A DNA stretch of 64,000 nt from Iris pallida (GCA_029216955.1 JANAVB010010791.1:9303593-9367592), one strand, 5' to 3'. Positions 1-11,640 are shown, counted from the first letter of the stretch. The notes: generated by a model from the sequence alone, not told the origin. Translations and numbers: made by a program.

Positions 1-149
1 GGCTAAGGCTAACAACTAGAATAATACAGTAGTCATGAGAGATTTTCCCCAATTACAGGCGATCCCGTTATCTCGGCCACCATTGTTGGACTTATAGCCT
101 GCCGTCGGGTAGGGCACATTTCCAGCCCACTGTCATGTGGGGCGTGACA
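1..149 (+). mobile_element. LTR copy 1 (3' end only)
   Basis: This is the last 149 bp of a gypsy LTR. It is nearly identical to 4227-4375 in the second LTR and ends with GTGACA at 144-149, the usual CA terminus. The rest lies upstream of the window. Confidence 0.85.
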
Positions 150-158
150 CGGTTTAAG

Positions 159-175
159 TGGTGGCCCATGTAGGT
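159..175 (+). promoter_or_regulatory. Primer-binding site, tRNA-Ile type (copy 1)
   Basis: The sequence TGGTGGCCCATGTAGGT starts 9 nt after the LTR end. It matches, with one mismatch, the complement of the 3' end of plant tRNA-Ile(AAU) as I recall it (…CCTGCATGGGCCACCA). The same site recurs at 4385-4401, at 27396-27412 and, on the minus strand, at 12152-12168. The 9-nt gap to the LTR is longer than usual. Confidence 0.65.
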
Positions 176-304
176 CTTATAAATCAAGATATGTGGGGGT
201 TTACTGGATAGATGTCTCAATCAGTACTCGCCCTTGATCTCTGCTCGTATCTTCGAATCCCTGAGAATCTTGACCTAATCACATGCTTGTATCGCTGATC
301 TGTC

Positions 305-1603
305 ATGGTCCTTCCTTATTGTTCCCTATGTTGTCTTCTTCACCGGCATTATTCCTGGACCTGCCGATCAGCAAGGCGAAGCATCTCCCATGGACTAGCA
401 GCAACCAGAAGATCAGGCCTAGCACTGAGGAGCAGCCTCCCGGGTCATGCCTTCCGGAGATCCAAAACCCCGGTACAGCCAGCCCAGCCCGTAAGGCAGG
501 ATGATGGATCCTTGGCTGGACTTATCAGGTAGTTGCTTGCATCGCAGGATCGACGAGGAGATGCTTTACATCAGGTATTGGCAGATGCTCTGGGCAGAGG
601 TGGACATCATGGAAACAGTACAGCGAACAGTTTCAAGCGCCTGAACCCTCCATTCTTCGATGGCAGCGAAGATGCTATCGCTGCTGACGCATGGCTTCAG
701 GACACAGAGGTGATATTGGAAGTAGCGAAGACCCCAGAAGAAGAGAAGGTGGCCGTAGTGCGCCTGCAGTTATTGGATCATGCCCGCAGCTGGTGGGCGG
801 CGTAGGCCGTTGGACTAGTGGCGCCTATTGCCTGGGCAGTATTCCGTGAGAGATTCCAGACCAAGTATTTTGATGCTGTAGCTCGGTACGATCTACAGAC
901 CAAGTTCACCAATCTGAAGCAGATGGGCAGGACGGTCGACGGATATGCGGTCGAGTTTTCCAGGCTTAGTCGGTTTGCTCCCACCTTGGTGGCGACCGAG
1001 TTTGACAGAGCTCAGCGATTTCAGCAGGGACTCCACCTAGAGATTCTTTTGGCAGTGGAGCAGTTTGAGCATCAGACTTTTGATGCAGTATTGAGAGCAG
1101 TCAGGAGGCACGAGTGTACCGCCCAGAGGATAGTAGGTAGGACCAGAGGTCGGAAGCGATCTCACAGCCAAATGACCCAGTCATCAGCACCAGCCCCGGC
1201 AGCTAGGACTTTGACTATTGGAGTTCCCCGAAGGGCAGATTCGGTTACGTCGGTTCAACATTCGACTCCGACGTCCCCTCAGCAACAGAAGCAGAAGCAG
1301 TCTTCTGCAATGGGCTACACTCATTATGGGAAACCAGGACACGTTGTTTCGGAGTGTCGTAGAGTACAAGGAATGTGCTTGGCTTGTGGAGCACCGGACC
1401 ACAAGATAGGGTTCTGTCCGAACAGGGCCACTTTATCATCGGTCCAGACTAGTCCCTCGGTAAGGGGACCAGCACCAGCACCAGTACAACAGCAGTACCA
1501 GCCTCCGAGGCCATTGCCATCTCAGGCACAAGTCTTTCAGCAGTAGAGACCCCAACAGTATGCCCTGATCCAAGCACATATTCAGAACCGGCAGAGAGGT
1601 TTC
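305..1603 (+). pseudogene. Gag pseudogene, copy 1
   Basis: This is a gypsy capsid/nucleocapsid gene, whose product would form the retrotransposon particle and bind RNA. It reads in one frame but is broken by TAG at 530-532, 803-805 and 1544-1546. The central part (about 640-1060) matches the retrotransposon gag domain, with motifs such as SWWAA and RFQTKYFD. Near the C-terminus are a decayed first zinc knuckle (YTHYGKPGHVVSEC) and an intact CX2CX4HX4C knuckle (CLACGAPDHKIGFC). A proline/glutamine-rich tail follows to the stop at about 1601-1603. The 803 and 1544 stops are CAG in copy 2, so they arose after the copies separated. No pol follows. Confidence 0.85.
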
Positions 1604-1744
1604 TAGCAGGATGTCTTCCTTCTTCCTTCGAATTCCTTGCTTGCATGATTGATTGTTTGATTGATTGCTTAGTATAGCTTGTCCTTGCATCTCTAGCCTC
1701 TAGATTAAATTCTGAGGATGGAATTCTTTTAAGGTTGGTAGAGT
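1604..1744 (+). other. Gag 3' flank and polypurine-like end
   Basis: This short non-coding link runs between the gag stop and the LTR. It ends in the gypsy-typical 'GAGGATGGAATTC' box and a weak purine tract (AAGGTTGGTAGAG) just before the LTR start TGTAATGCC. The absence of pol between gag and this 3' end defines the element as gag-only. Confidence 0.7.
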
Positions 1745-2344
1745 TGTAATGCCTGTTGTTCGTATTACATATTTTGGTATACATGTATGTAATTAGACTC
1801 ATATTTGCATATTTTCTGCTTGATTTATTGGGCATTTCTTTGCTTGGTTCATCTTGGTTCAGTTTGGCTTGTTGGCTTGGTTCGGTTTTGTTGGAGAACC
1901 AACCCACTTACCTACCACCACCATCCCATTTATTAGCCCACTCCTCTTTCTCTCTCTTCATCACTCTTCTTCTTCCTCACCATTACTTCCCACCCACCAG
2001 GAAGGTGTAGGCAAGTGCACCTTGCTTTATGGAGGAAGTCCATTTTTATTGTTCCATTGTCTTCCCCGTGTGTTTCTAACCCACTTTAGTACTTAGCATT
2101 TTTCATTTCCATGGTTAAATTCTTGTAAATCTAGCTTTGTGGTATTTTTGGTTTTCAGGAGTTTTGATCTATCAAACCTGCATATTTTTGCTATTGGATG
2201 GTTCCATGTTGTAGAGAATTCCATTTTATCCATATTTAACCTATGGGAGTCTGGATTTGGATTTCTATTGTTGTTTGGAGGAGCATGGAGGCAATGGTAT
2301 TTTTCATGGATATGTTCTCTGTGGGAGCCATTATTTGCACTCTG

Positions 2345-3760
2345 AGCCGCATGAGCATTTTTAGCTTTGAGCCGCATGAGCATTATTTATTGCATGGCCC
2401 TTTTATTTTAGTTGCTTGCAAGCTTGCATGTATTTGCATGCAAATTGCCTGGGCCGCATAGGCCATTGGACAATTCCTGGCTGCATGGCCATAATAATTT
2501 TGGCCACGTAGGCCAATCCGTTCTTGGCCGCATAGGCCAATGCCATTACTTGGCCGCATATGGAATGGTCATTTGTGGACCAATTAACTAATACATTTAA
2601 TGCATTAGCATTTAACCTGGCCGCATGGAGCATTCCATGCATTAACTAATGCATTTAATGCATTAGCATTTAACCTGGCCGCATGGAGCATTCCATGCAT
2701 TAACTAATGCATTTAATGCATTAGCATTTAACCTTTAGCATTCAGTGCATTAGCTAATGCATTATCATTAGCAATTAAATGCTCTGGCCACATAAGTTAT
2801 TAGGTGGCCGCATGGTTTTTTTTATATATATTATTTTGCATGCTTAAATAGTAACTTGACCGCATATGTATTAGTATTTATTGTATTAATATTTAATGCA
2901 TTTGCAAGCTAAAGCTGGCCACATAGGAAGCTAAAGCTGGCCGCATGGGAAGCTAAAGCTCAGCCGCATATGGCATGCATTAAATTACTTGCATGCATTA
3001 AATCACTTGCTGCATGCATTAAACCACTTGGCCGCATGAAAAAAATGCTTGGCGGCATGAGCAAATATCATCAGCCGCATGCAATATTTTTATGCATTAG
3101 TTGCATGCATATTTTAATGCATTAAGTTGCATGCAGTAGCTTGCATGGCATTTAGTTGGCCGCATGGCTACTGTTCACTTTCGGCCGCATGGCTACTGTT
3201 CATTTTCAGGCCGCATAGGCCATTAGCAATTAGTTGGCCGCATGGCCTTTTATATGGCATTGTTTAAATTGCCTTGGGACTATGCAAGCTGTTGCTTGCA
3301 TGCATTTAATATTCATGGCCGTATGGACCAATCCAGTGAGCCGTATGACCTTAAATATTTACTTGGCCGTATGGCCTTAAATATTGGCTTGGCCGCATAT
3401 GGATGCATGGCCGCATAGAATTGTTATTGATTGGCCAATTCATTATATGCATTAGCTTTTAAATGCATCTAGCCGCATACATGCATTAGCTTTGCTTGCT
3501 TGGCCTTTTATTTAATGCATTAAATTGCTTGGCCCTTTATTTAATTCTATGCACTAGCTTTTGCATTGCATGGCCTTTTAATTACTTATATGCATTAGCT
3601 TTTGCTGCATGCATTAGAATTTGGCTGCATGGGACATATTTGGCCGCATGGAACATGCTTGGCCGCATATGCTATTTGTATGGCCTTTAGATATTTTTGG
3701 CCGCATATGGCCATTGCTAATTGTAGCCGCATATGGCCCAATTTTTTCTGAGCCGCATGA
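2345..3760 (+). repeat. Dense GGCCGCAT / ATGCAT word cluster in LTR 2
   Basis: About thirty copies of a degenerate decamer close to TGGCCGCATRGG are scattered through 1.4 kb. Spacing is irregular, and AT-rich text with TGCATTAA and CATGCA words lies between them. The same cluster is present in LTR 3 at about 6570-8060. It is not a simple tandem repeat, because the spacers differ. Confidence 0.8.
2588..2735 (+). repeat. 58-bp tandem repeat, about 2.5 copies
   Basis: The unit starts at 2588, 2646 and 2704 and contains ATGCATTTAATGCATTAGC followed by a GGCCGCATGG word. LTR 3 carries the same array at 6813-6960. Confidence 0.85.
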
Positions 3761-3869
3761 GTCCACGTCCTTGCCCCCTGCTAATATTTAATTACCACAT
3801 GAATGTTTGTGCCATATTAATTATTTCCTGACACGATGGTGATCCGTTGTGGTGCACCTTTGACAAATG

Positions 3870-4150
3870 ATAATTCTTGATAGTGGCCCGCCGTGGCACA
3901 CTCCTGACAGTAAACTGACATGATAAACCTGACATGATTGTGACCCGTCGTGGTGCACTCCTGACGAATAAACTTGACATGATAGACCTGACATGATAAA
4001 CCTGACATGATAATTCTTGATAGTGGCCCGCCGTGGCGCACTCTTGACAAGTGAACCTGACATGATATTTCTCGAAATGCTGTTGCGACGGCAAGCTTGA
4101 CATGACAAGTATGAATGACCTGGACACCGTGGACGATTGTGCTTGTACAA
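3870..4150 (+). repeat. 140-bp tandem repeat with TGACATGATA words
   Basis: The phrase TAATTCTTGATAGTGGCCCG occurs at 3871 and again at 4011, giving a period of 140 bp. Within each unit the word TGACATGATA is repeated several times. The equivalent region of LTR 3 (about 8160-8400) has the same layout. Confidence 0.75.
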
Positions 4151-4384
4151 ATAAACCCGTCTTGTCTTGCATCATGTCTAGGACAGGGATCACTGAGTAC
4201 CACGGTCCGGGGTACCTGCTGTAAATGGCTAAGGCTAACAACTAGAATAATACAGTAGTCATGAGAGATTTTCCCCAATTACAGGCGATCCCGTTATCTA
4301 GGCCACCATTGTTGGACTTGTAGTCTGCCGTCAGGTAGGGCACATTTCCAGCCCACTGTCATGTGGGGCGTGACACGGTTTAAG

Positions 4385-4401
4385 TGGTGGCCCATGTAGG
4401 T
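4385..4401 (+). promoter_or_regulatory. Primer-binding site, tRNA-Ile type (copy 2)
   Basis: TGGTGGCCCATGTAGGT lies 9 nt after the LTR end at 4375 and is identical to the site of copy 1. Confidence 0.65.
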
Positions 4402-4530
4402 CTTGTAAATCAAGATATGTGGGAGTTTACTGGATAGATGTCTCAATCAGTACTCACCCTTGATCTCTGCTCGTATCTTCGAATCCCTGAGAATCTTGAC
4501 CTAATCACATGCTTATATCGCTGATCTGTC

Positions 4531-5832
4531 ATGGTCCTTCCTTATTGTTCCCTATGTTGTCTTCTTCACCGGCATTGTTCCTGGACCTGCCGATCAGCAA
4601 GGCGAAGCATCTCCCATGGAGTAGCAGCAACCAGAAGATCAGACCCAGCACTGAGGAGCAGTCTCCCGGGTCATGCCTTCCGGAGATCCAAAACCCCGGT
4701 ACAGCCAGCCCAGCCCGTAAGGCAGGATGATGGATCCTTGGCTGGAATTATCAGGTAGTTGCTTGCATCGCAGGATCGACGAGGAGATGCTTTGCATTAG
4801 GTAGTGGTAGATGCTCTGGGCAGAGGTGGACATCATGGAAACAGTACAGCGAACAGTTTCAAGTGCCTGAACCCTCCATTCTTCGATGGCAGCGAAGATG
4901 CTATCGCTGCTGACGCATGGCTTCAGGACACAGAGGTGATATTGGAAGCAGCGAAGACCCCAGAAGAAGAGAAGGTGGCCGTAGTACGCCTGCAGTTATT
5001 GGATCATGCCCGCAGCTGGTGGGCGGCGCAGGCCGTTGGACTAGTGGCGCCTATTGCCTGGGCAGTATTCCGTGAGAGATTCCAGACCAAGTATTTTGAT
5101 GCTGTAGCTCGGTACGATCTACAGACCAAGTTCACCAATCTGAAGCAGATGGGCAGGACGGTCGACGGATATGCGGTCGAGTTTTCCAGGCTTAGTCGGT
5201 TTGCTCCCACCTTGGTGGCGACCGAGTTTAACAGAGCACAGCAATTTCAGCAGGGACTCCACCTAGAGATTCTTTTGGCAGTGCAGCAGTTTGAGCATCA
5301 GACTTTTGATGCAGTATTGAGAGCAGTCAGGAGGCACGAGTGTACCGCCCAGAGGATAGTAGGCAGGACCAGAGGTCGGAAGCGATCTCACAGCCAAATG
5401 ACCCAGTCTTCAGCACCAGCCCCGGCAGCTAGGACTTTGACTATTGGAGTTCCCCGAAGGGCAGATTCGGTTACGTCGGTTCAACATTCGACTCCGACGT
5501 CCCCTCAGCAACAGAAGCAGAAGCAGTCTTCTGCAATGGGCTACACTCATTATGGGAAACCAGGATACGTTGTTTCGGAGTGTCGCAGAGCACAGGGAAT
5601 GTGCTTGGCTTGTGGAGCACCGGACCACAAGATAGGGTTCTGTCCGAACAGGGCCAGTTCATCATCGGTCCAGACTAGTCCCTCGGTAAGGGGACCAGCA
5701 CCAGCACCAGTACAACAGCAGTACCAGCTTCCGAGGCCATTGCCGTCTCAGGCACAAGTCTTTCAGCAGCAGAGACCCCAACAGTATGCCCTGATCCAAG
5801 CTCATATTCAGAACCGGCAGAGAGGTTTCTAG
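4531..5832 (+). pseudogene. Gag pseudogene, copy 2
   Basis: This is the second copy of the gag-only gene. It shares with copy 1 a TAG near the N-terminus (4756-4758) and has its own TAG at 4798-4800. From 4801 the frame is open for about 340 codons to TAG at 5830-5832, with the gag domain (about 4860-5290) and the intact knuckle CLACGAPDHKIGFC near 5600-5645. The first knuckle has lost its histidine (GKPGYVVSEC). The long open stretch has no ATG at its start (it opens at a GTG), so it is probably not translated from there. The codons that are TAG in copy 1 at 803 and 1544 are CAG here (5029 and 5770). Confidence 0.85.
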
Positions 5833-5970
5833 CAGGATGTCTTCCTTCTTCCTTCGAATTCCTTGCTTGCATGATTGATTGTTTGATTGATTACTTAGTA
5901 TAGCTTGTCCTTGCATCTCTAGCCTCTAGATTAAATTCTGAGGATGGAATTCTTTTAAGGTTGGTAGAGT

Positions 5971-8669
5971 TGTAATGCCTGTTGCTCGTATTACATATTT
6001 TGGTATACATGTATGTAATTAGACTCATATTTGCATATTTTCTGCTTGATTTATTGGGCGTTTCTTTGCTTGGTTCATCTTGGTTCGGTTTGGCTTGTTG
6101 GCTTGGTTCGGTTTTGTTGGAGAACCAACCCACTTACCTACCACCACCATCCCATTTATTAGCCCACTCCTCTTTCTCTCTCTTCATCACTCTTCTTCTT
6201 CCTCACCATTACTTCCCACCCACCAGGAAGGTGTAGGCAAGTGCACCTTGCTTTATGGAGGAAGTCCATTTTTATTGTTCCATTGTCTTCCCCGTGTGTT
6301 TCTAACCCACTTTAGTACTTAGCATTTTTCATTTCCATGGTTAAATTCTTGTAAATCTAGCTTTGTGGTATTTTCGATTTTCAGGAGTTTTGATCTATCA
6401 AACCTGCATATTTTTGCTATTGTATGGTTCCATGTTGTAGAGAATTCTATTTTATCCAAATTTGACCTATGGGATTCTGGATTTGGGTTTCCATTGTTGT
6501 TTGGAGGAGCATGGAGGCCATGGTATTTTTCATGGACATGTTCTCTGTGGGAGCCATTATTTGCACTCTGAGCCGCATGAGCATTTTTAGCTCTGAGCCG
6601 CATGAGCATTATTTATTGCATGGCCCTTTTATTTTAGTTGATTGCAAGCTTGCATGTATTTGCATGCAACTTGCCTGGGCCGCATAGGCCATTGGACAAT
6701 TCCTGGCCGTATGGCCATAATAATTTTGGCCACGTAGGCAAATCCGTTCTTGGCCGCATAGCCAATGCCATTACTTGGCCGCATATGGAATGGTCATTTG
6801 TGGACCAATTAACTAATGCATTTAATGCATTAGCATTTAACCTGGCCGCATGGAGCATTCCATGCATTAACTAATGCATTTAATGCATTAGCATTTAACC
6901 TGGCCGCATGGAGCATTCCATGCATTAACTAATGCATTTAATGCATTAGCATTTAACCTTTAGCATTCAGTGCATTAACTAATGCATTAGCATTAGCAAT
7001 TAAATGCTTTGGCTGCATAAGTTATTACGTGGCCGCATGATTTTTTTTATATATATTATTTTGCATGCTTAAATAGTAACTTGGCCGCATATGTATTAGT
7101 ATTTAATGCATTAATATTTAATACATTTGTAAGCTAAAGCTGGCCGCATGGGAAGCTAAAGTTGGCCGCATGGGAAGCTAAAGCTCAGCCGCATATGGCA
7201 TGCATTAAATTACTTGCATGCATTAAACACTTGCTGCATGCATTAAACCACTTGGCCGCATGGCCAACACTTGGCCGCATGAAAAAAATGCTTGGCCGCA
7301 TGAGCAAATAGCATCAGCCGCATGCAATATTTTTATGCATTAGTTGCATGCATATTTTAATGCATTAAGTTGCATGCAGTAGCTTGCATGGCATTTAGTT
7401 GGCCGCATGGCTACTGTTCACTTTCGGCCGCATGGCTACTGTTCATTTCCTGACCGCATAGGCCATTAGCAATTAGTTGGCCGCATGGCTTTTTATGGCA
7501 TTATTTAAATTGCCTTGGGCCTATGCAAGCTGTAGCTTGCATGCATTTAATATTCATGGCCGCATGGACCTATCTAGTTAGCCGTATGACCTTAAATATT
7601 TACTTGGCCGAATGGCCTTAAATATTGGCTTGGCCGCATATGGATGCATGGCCGCATAGAATTTTTATTGATTGGCCAATTCATTATATGCATTAGCTTT
7701 TAAATGCATCTGGCCGCATACATGCATTAGCTTTGCTTGCTTGGCCCTTTATTTAATGCATTAATTTGCTTGGCCCTTTATTTAATTCTATGCACTAGCT
7801 TTTGCATTGCATGGCCTTTTAATTACTTATATGTATTAGCTTTTGCTGCATGCATTAGTATTTGGCCGCATGGGACATATTTGGCCGCATGGAACATGCT
7901 TGGCCGCATATGCTATTTGTATGGCCTTTAGATATTTTTGGCCGCATATGGCCATTGCCAATTGTAGCCGCATATGCTATTTGTATGGCCTTATATTTTT
8001 GGCTGCATATGGCCATTGCCAATTGTAGCCGCATATGGTCCAATTTTTCCTGAGCCGCTTGAGTCCACATCCTTGTCCCTGCTAATATTTGATTACCACA
8101 TGAATGCTTGTGCCATATTAATTATTTTCTGACAAGATGGTGACCCGTAGTGGTGTACCTTTGACAAATGATAATTCTTGATAGTGGCCCGCCGTGGCGC
8201 ACTCCTGACAGTAAACTGACATGATAAACCTGACATGATAGTGACCCGCCGTGGTGCACTCCTGACAAATAAACATGACATGATAGACTTGACATGATAA
8301 ACCTTACATGATAATTCTTGATAGTGGCCCGTCGTGGCACACTCTTGACAAGTGAACCTGACATGATATTTCTCGAAATGCTGTTGCAACGGCTAGCTTG
8401 ACATGACAAGTATGAATGACCTGGACACCGTGGACGATTGTGCTTGTACAAATAAACCCGTCTTGTCTTGCATCATGTCTAGGACAGGGATCCCTGAGTA
8501 CTTCGGTCAGGGGTACCTACTGTAAATGGCTAAGGCTAACAACTAGAATAATACAGTAGTCATGAGAGATTTCCCCAGTTACAGGCGATCCCATTATCCC
8601 GACCACCATTTTTGGACTTGTAGCCTGCCGTCGAGTAGGGCACATTTCCAGTCCACTGTCATGTGGGGC
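5971..8669 (+). mobile_element. LTR copy 3 (lacks last 6 bp)
   Basis: It starts TGTAATGCC after the same purine-like end as copy 1 and runs parallel to LTR 2 to 8669. There the expected GTGACA is replaced by unrelated sequence. It is longer than LTR 2 mainly because of a 64-bp tandem duplication at 7911-8037. Frequent substitutions against LTR 2 indicate that the array is not very recent. Confidence 0.85.
7911..8037 (+). repeat. 64-bp tandem duplication private to LTR 3
   Basis: The unit beginning TGCTATTTGTATGGCC at 7911 is repeated at 7975. LTR 2 has only one copy, so the duplication arose after the LTRs separated. It explains most of the difference between the 4226- and 4301-bp periods. 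Confidence 0.8.
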
Positions 8670-10677
8670 ACTTCATGAAACAAGTTCTATGCACACTGTC
8701 ATGTGTTGCACACCAAGCCACCTAACAATTCTTGATAACTGCTTAATGAATCCAAGTCTCCTGGATAACCTGGATTAGCTGCAGGGCTTGTGGCCGGAGG
8801 AACATCTCACTGCATCTTGCTAGTAACTAGGCCTGTGATAACCCTAGTTAGTTAAAGTATCAAGCCGTACTTATTGCTTGGCCGTGAATGTTGGATGGAG
8901 TTTAATCAGTCTAGACTTGTCTTGATCCTGTACAAGATTGTTATATGACCTGATTTCTTTATCTTGCCGATAAATGGTGGGAAACCAAGTTCCGTTCAGA
9001 TGAAGGGTTACAATCCCGATCCTTGTTTGGTTTACGGGTTGTAACCTGGTTATCTGAATAGTTCCATGGTTATCTCGTCGTATATCATCCTGAATTTTCC
9101 TATATTCCCAGTTCTTACTATTTATTTATAATTTGTGCTAATTTGCTGGTTTTAGTTCCTAAGTGAAGCCTCCTTTGTGGCACTTGCTCTTTCTGGGATC
9201 TGACCTAGCTGGCTTTGTATGGCCAGATTTTGGAGCAGCTCTAGAGGATCTACCGACTTTCCAGCCAGATGGTGACCACTAGACGGAATCTTGGCAACGA
9301 GTGGGTTTATTTTGGCTCTCCCACTCTATTGTAAAAATATTCTTTTGAGGCGTTTAGCCGGCGAGCACATGATAGCTCGTATTGCACCTTTATTTACTAT
9401 CTGCCTATGGGCTGTAGCATGATTGACAGATCCTAGGGTTGATCATGTATGACTAAAACTCTTACTAGTCATCACATTTTGTAACGACTAGCTTCATGAT
9501 CAGCTGAATATGTAATGTTTGGGACGCCTTACTATTGTATATTTGGTGATCTTACATCTTGTAACATTTATTTGCTTGCTTGTGATTGAGATACTATAAT
9601 TGTTCATGACCATAGGAGACTGTTGGCTTGTAGTTAAACCCTCATATATCTAGACAGCCGTGACCATATAGTAAGGTGGATTCCATTTTATTATACGTAG
9701 CTGGCTATATATGCCCCCGCTCTCCAGTATTCTGGTTCTGGTGTGTTACAAATCTATAGTGGTTGGATAAAATTTTGTGGAATTTTAAACCATCCCTATT
9801 AGATTAGGGTAATATAGAATAGGTTCAAATTCAAGTGGTTGGGCAAATTTCTCGTCGGGTTGGTAGAATAGGTTCTGTAAGTCGTGAGATGCGCCTTCCG
9901 TGACTTTTGTGTTTAAGTAGCACACAATGCCTCTATTGAGTGGTACACTAGTGGCATATGCGTAGAGGGCTTCGAGTAGATCACAACCATATATTGGGCC
10001 AAAAGATTTGAGTCAATGTTGGATCTCTAACTGCAGTCCGAAAGTACATCGGTGTTATGGTAAGGGTTATCGCTAGTCTCTTTTGACCTGAAAGTCATAT
10101 CATAATAATAGAGTCCAAGGAGATGTGTTTGTGTGGGACATGATATGTCTACTTGAAGGTGGACTCGTTTAAGTTTTGCATATAAATTTTGTTGGAAGGT
10201 AACATCTAGTATTATACTTCAAATATCAAAGTCACGGTAAGGGACACCAAAAGATCTAAAAGAAAGTGGGAGTTCACGAGTCACTAATTTATCATCCTAG
10301 TGAGAACCAATTTACCTCAATCAATCGGTGATCCCCAAATTCCTAAAAGTAAGAATGGCTTACAATCTATTCACTCTAGTGACTAGGATATGGTTTAAGG
10401 AATAATGAGGTTAGGAATATTTGAGTCGCGATATCGTACCTTGACATTTGGTAATAATAAGTCACGATGTGATCGATAACATGATAGGGTAGTTGTGAAT
10501 CAGTTTCGAGGATTGTACCCCGAGTCCTAATAAATGAAAATGATCACGTACAGTGGTACTTGAGTCGATAAGATGGAATGACCCGCTTTTCCATGGTATA
10601 CGAGAGTCTATCGGTGGAATAACGAACTCTAAAGCACGTCATGGGAAAGATCCCTAACTACTAAGTCGTGAATTTCT
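8670..10677. other. Unrecognised old repeat DNA; possible vestigial gag start
   Basis: No gene is seen. Just after the LTR the phrase ACTGTCATGTG is duplicated (8655 and 8687), which suggests a local rearrangement at the array edge. At about 9270 a short open frame starts ATGGTGACCACTAGACGG and runs 21 codons to TAA. Its opening residues (MVTTRRN) resemble the usual start of gypsy gag proteins, such as MVATRK at 27588. The remainder is AT-moderate sequence with stops in all frames. Confidence 0.4.
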
Positions 10678-11640
10678 ATTTATGTTAAACCTGTCAGACT
10701 ATAGTCATAAGCGTTCTAGAGGTATTAAATGTAGTGCTCATGCATCACTTGTTGATTACTAATACAACATAATGACGGGGCATCATGCTACAGATTTTGG
10801 CTAAGCTGGTGAATGTGTTGTTCTAATATTATGTCACTTCTTTGATAATAGAATTTTGTACCTAGAGTAACATCTGCTGAATCTCTAATCTTGGAATAGG
10901 TGTCTACCATGGTCCTTGAAATGCTTTTCCTTGTTTTGGTCTATTCTTCTCTGTCTAAACTGTAGGGGCCTAGTCAAGTAAGGCTTGAGTTAAGGCATAC
11001 GGGTTGCTAGTTAAGCCAAGAATCAAGATGAATATTTGGAGACTCACAATAAATGATTCCTAGAGATTAGATAGTCTCATAGGTTTGTGGTTTACCCAAG
11101 GGTAAGATCTTACTCATCTTTCAAGCTCAAATGACTAGAAGGTCACGATATTACTATTAGGGTCGAGGGAAGGACGAGCATCTTTAGGCAATGTTGTAGT
11201 TATATGGCTTGGCCGATGGTTGCTATGCTTGTGCATATAACTACCATGGCCATGGGGATACTCTGTATTTATCTACCAAATACGAGCGTTCATCTTTCCA
11301 ATCAGTGAAAGACAAAAGCAATAAAGAGTTCAAAAAAGATGTCATTGAATACAATTACGTAATTCAAAGGCGAATGTGTAATTCAAGAGGAATTGTCAAT
11401 GCAGTCGCAAATGAGATCCTAAATACCTCCATATCTCAATCCACGTGGGATAATCATATGAAGAGCGAACCAAGTGCACTATGGTTGATCAGACCACAAT
11501 ACATTGATTCTAATTAGACAGTATGCTTGTGGGCGTCCCCAGTATACATATGTCCTGAATAAGCTCGACAAAGCATAAGCTTACAAAACTAGGCTATAAA
11601 TAGCGTCGTTATTCATGGTAGTTTAAAGTATAAGTATGGA
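10678..11640 (+). repeat. Diverged direct repeat, left copy
   Basis: This stretch aligns by eye with about 14880-15560 over several blocks. Shared phrases include GGGTCGAG, GGCCGATGG, CATGGGGATACT and 'TCAGTGAAAGAC'. The copies are heavily diverged. They could be the two LTRs of a very old element or a segmental duplication. A 309-bp open frame (11209-11517) in this copy has no ATG at its start, but part of it is conserved in the other copy. Confidence 0.6.

Larger units (their letters stand above)
1745..4375 (+). mobile_element. LTR copy 2 (complete, 2631 bp)
   Basis: It begins TGTAATGCC and ends GTGACA. It serves both as 3' LTR of copy 1 and as 5' LTR of copy 2. It contains a pyrimidine-rich stretch (about 1900-2000), a long cluster of GGCCGCAT words (2345-3760), a 58-bp tandem repeat (2588-2735) and a 140-bp tandem repeat (3870-4150). 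The short open frames inside are not conserved in a coding manner. Confidence 0.85.
1..8669 (+). mobile_element. Tandem gag-only LTR retrotransposon (TR-GAG type)
   Basis: The stretch reads LTR(partial)-internal-LTR-internal-LTR in one orientation. Position 1 recurs at 4227 and again at 8528, giving periods of 4226 and 4301 bp. Each internal region is about 1.6 kb and holds a primer-binding site, a gag gene with a CCHC knuckle and a gypsy-style 3' end (a 'GAGGATGGAATTC' box followed by the LTR). Between gag and the 3' LTR there are only about 140 bp, so protease, RT, RNase H and integrase are absent. Such gag-only elements are known in plants as TR-GAG and move with enzymes from relatives. 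The tandem arrangement with a shared middle LTR suggests unequal recombination between LTRs. The 5' end lies outside the window. The last LTR lacks its final GTGACA, so no target duplication can be tested. Confidence 0.85.

Noticed and set aside
159..175. tRNA-like sequence that might indicate a tRNA gene fragment
   Set aside because: Only the 17-nt 3' complement is present, at a fixed distance from LTR ends. This is a primer-binding site, not a tRNA gene.
2093..2642. Short frames on both strands, repeated at 6319-6874
   Set aside because: These are shadows of LTR sequence in the gag-only array; neither copy shows coding-type conservation.
2345..3760. CRISPR-like regularly spaced repeats
   Set aside because: Spacing is irregular, the repeat is only about 10 bp and degenerate, and the context is a plant LTR.
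8670..8700. Target-site duplication of the gag-only array
   Set aside because: The 5' end is outside the window and the last LTR lacks its terminal bases, so no duplication can be called.
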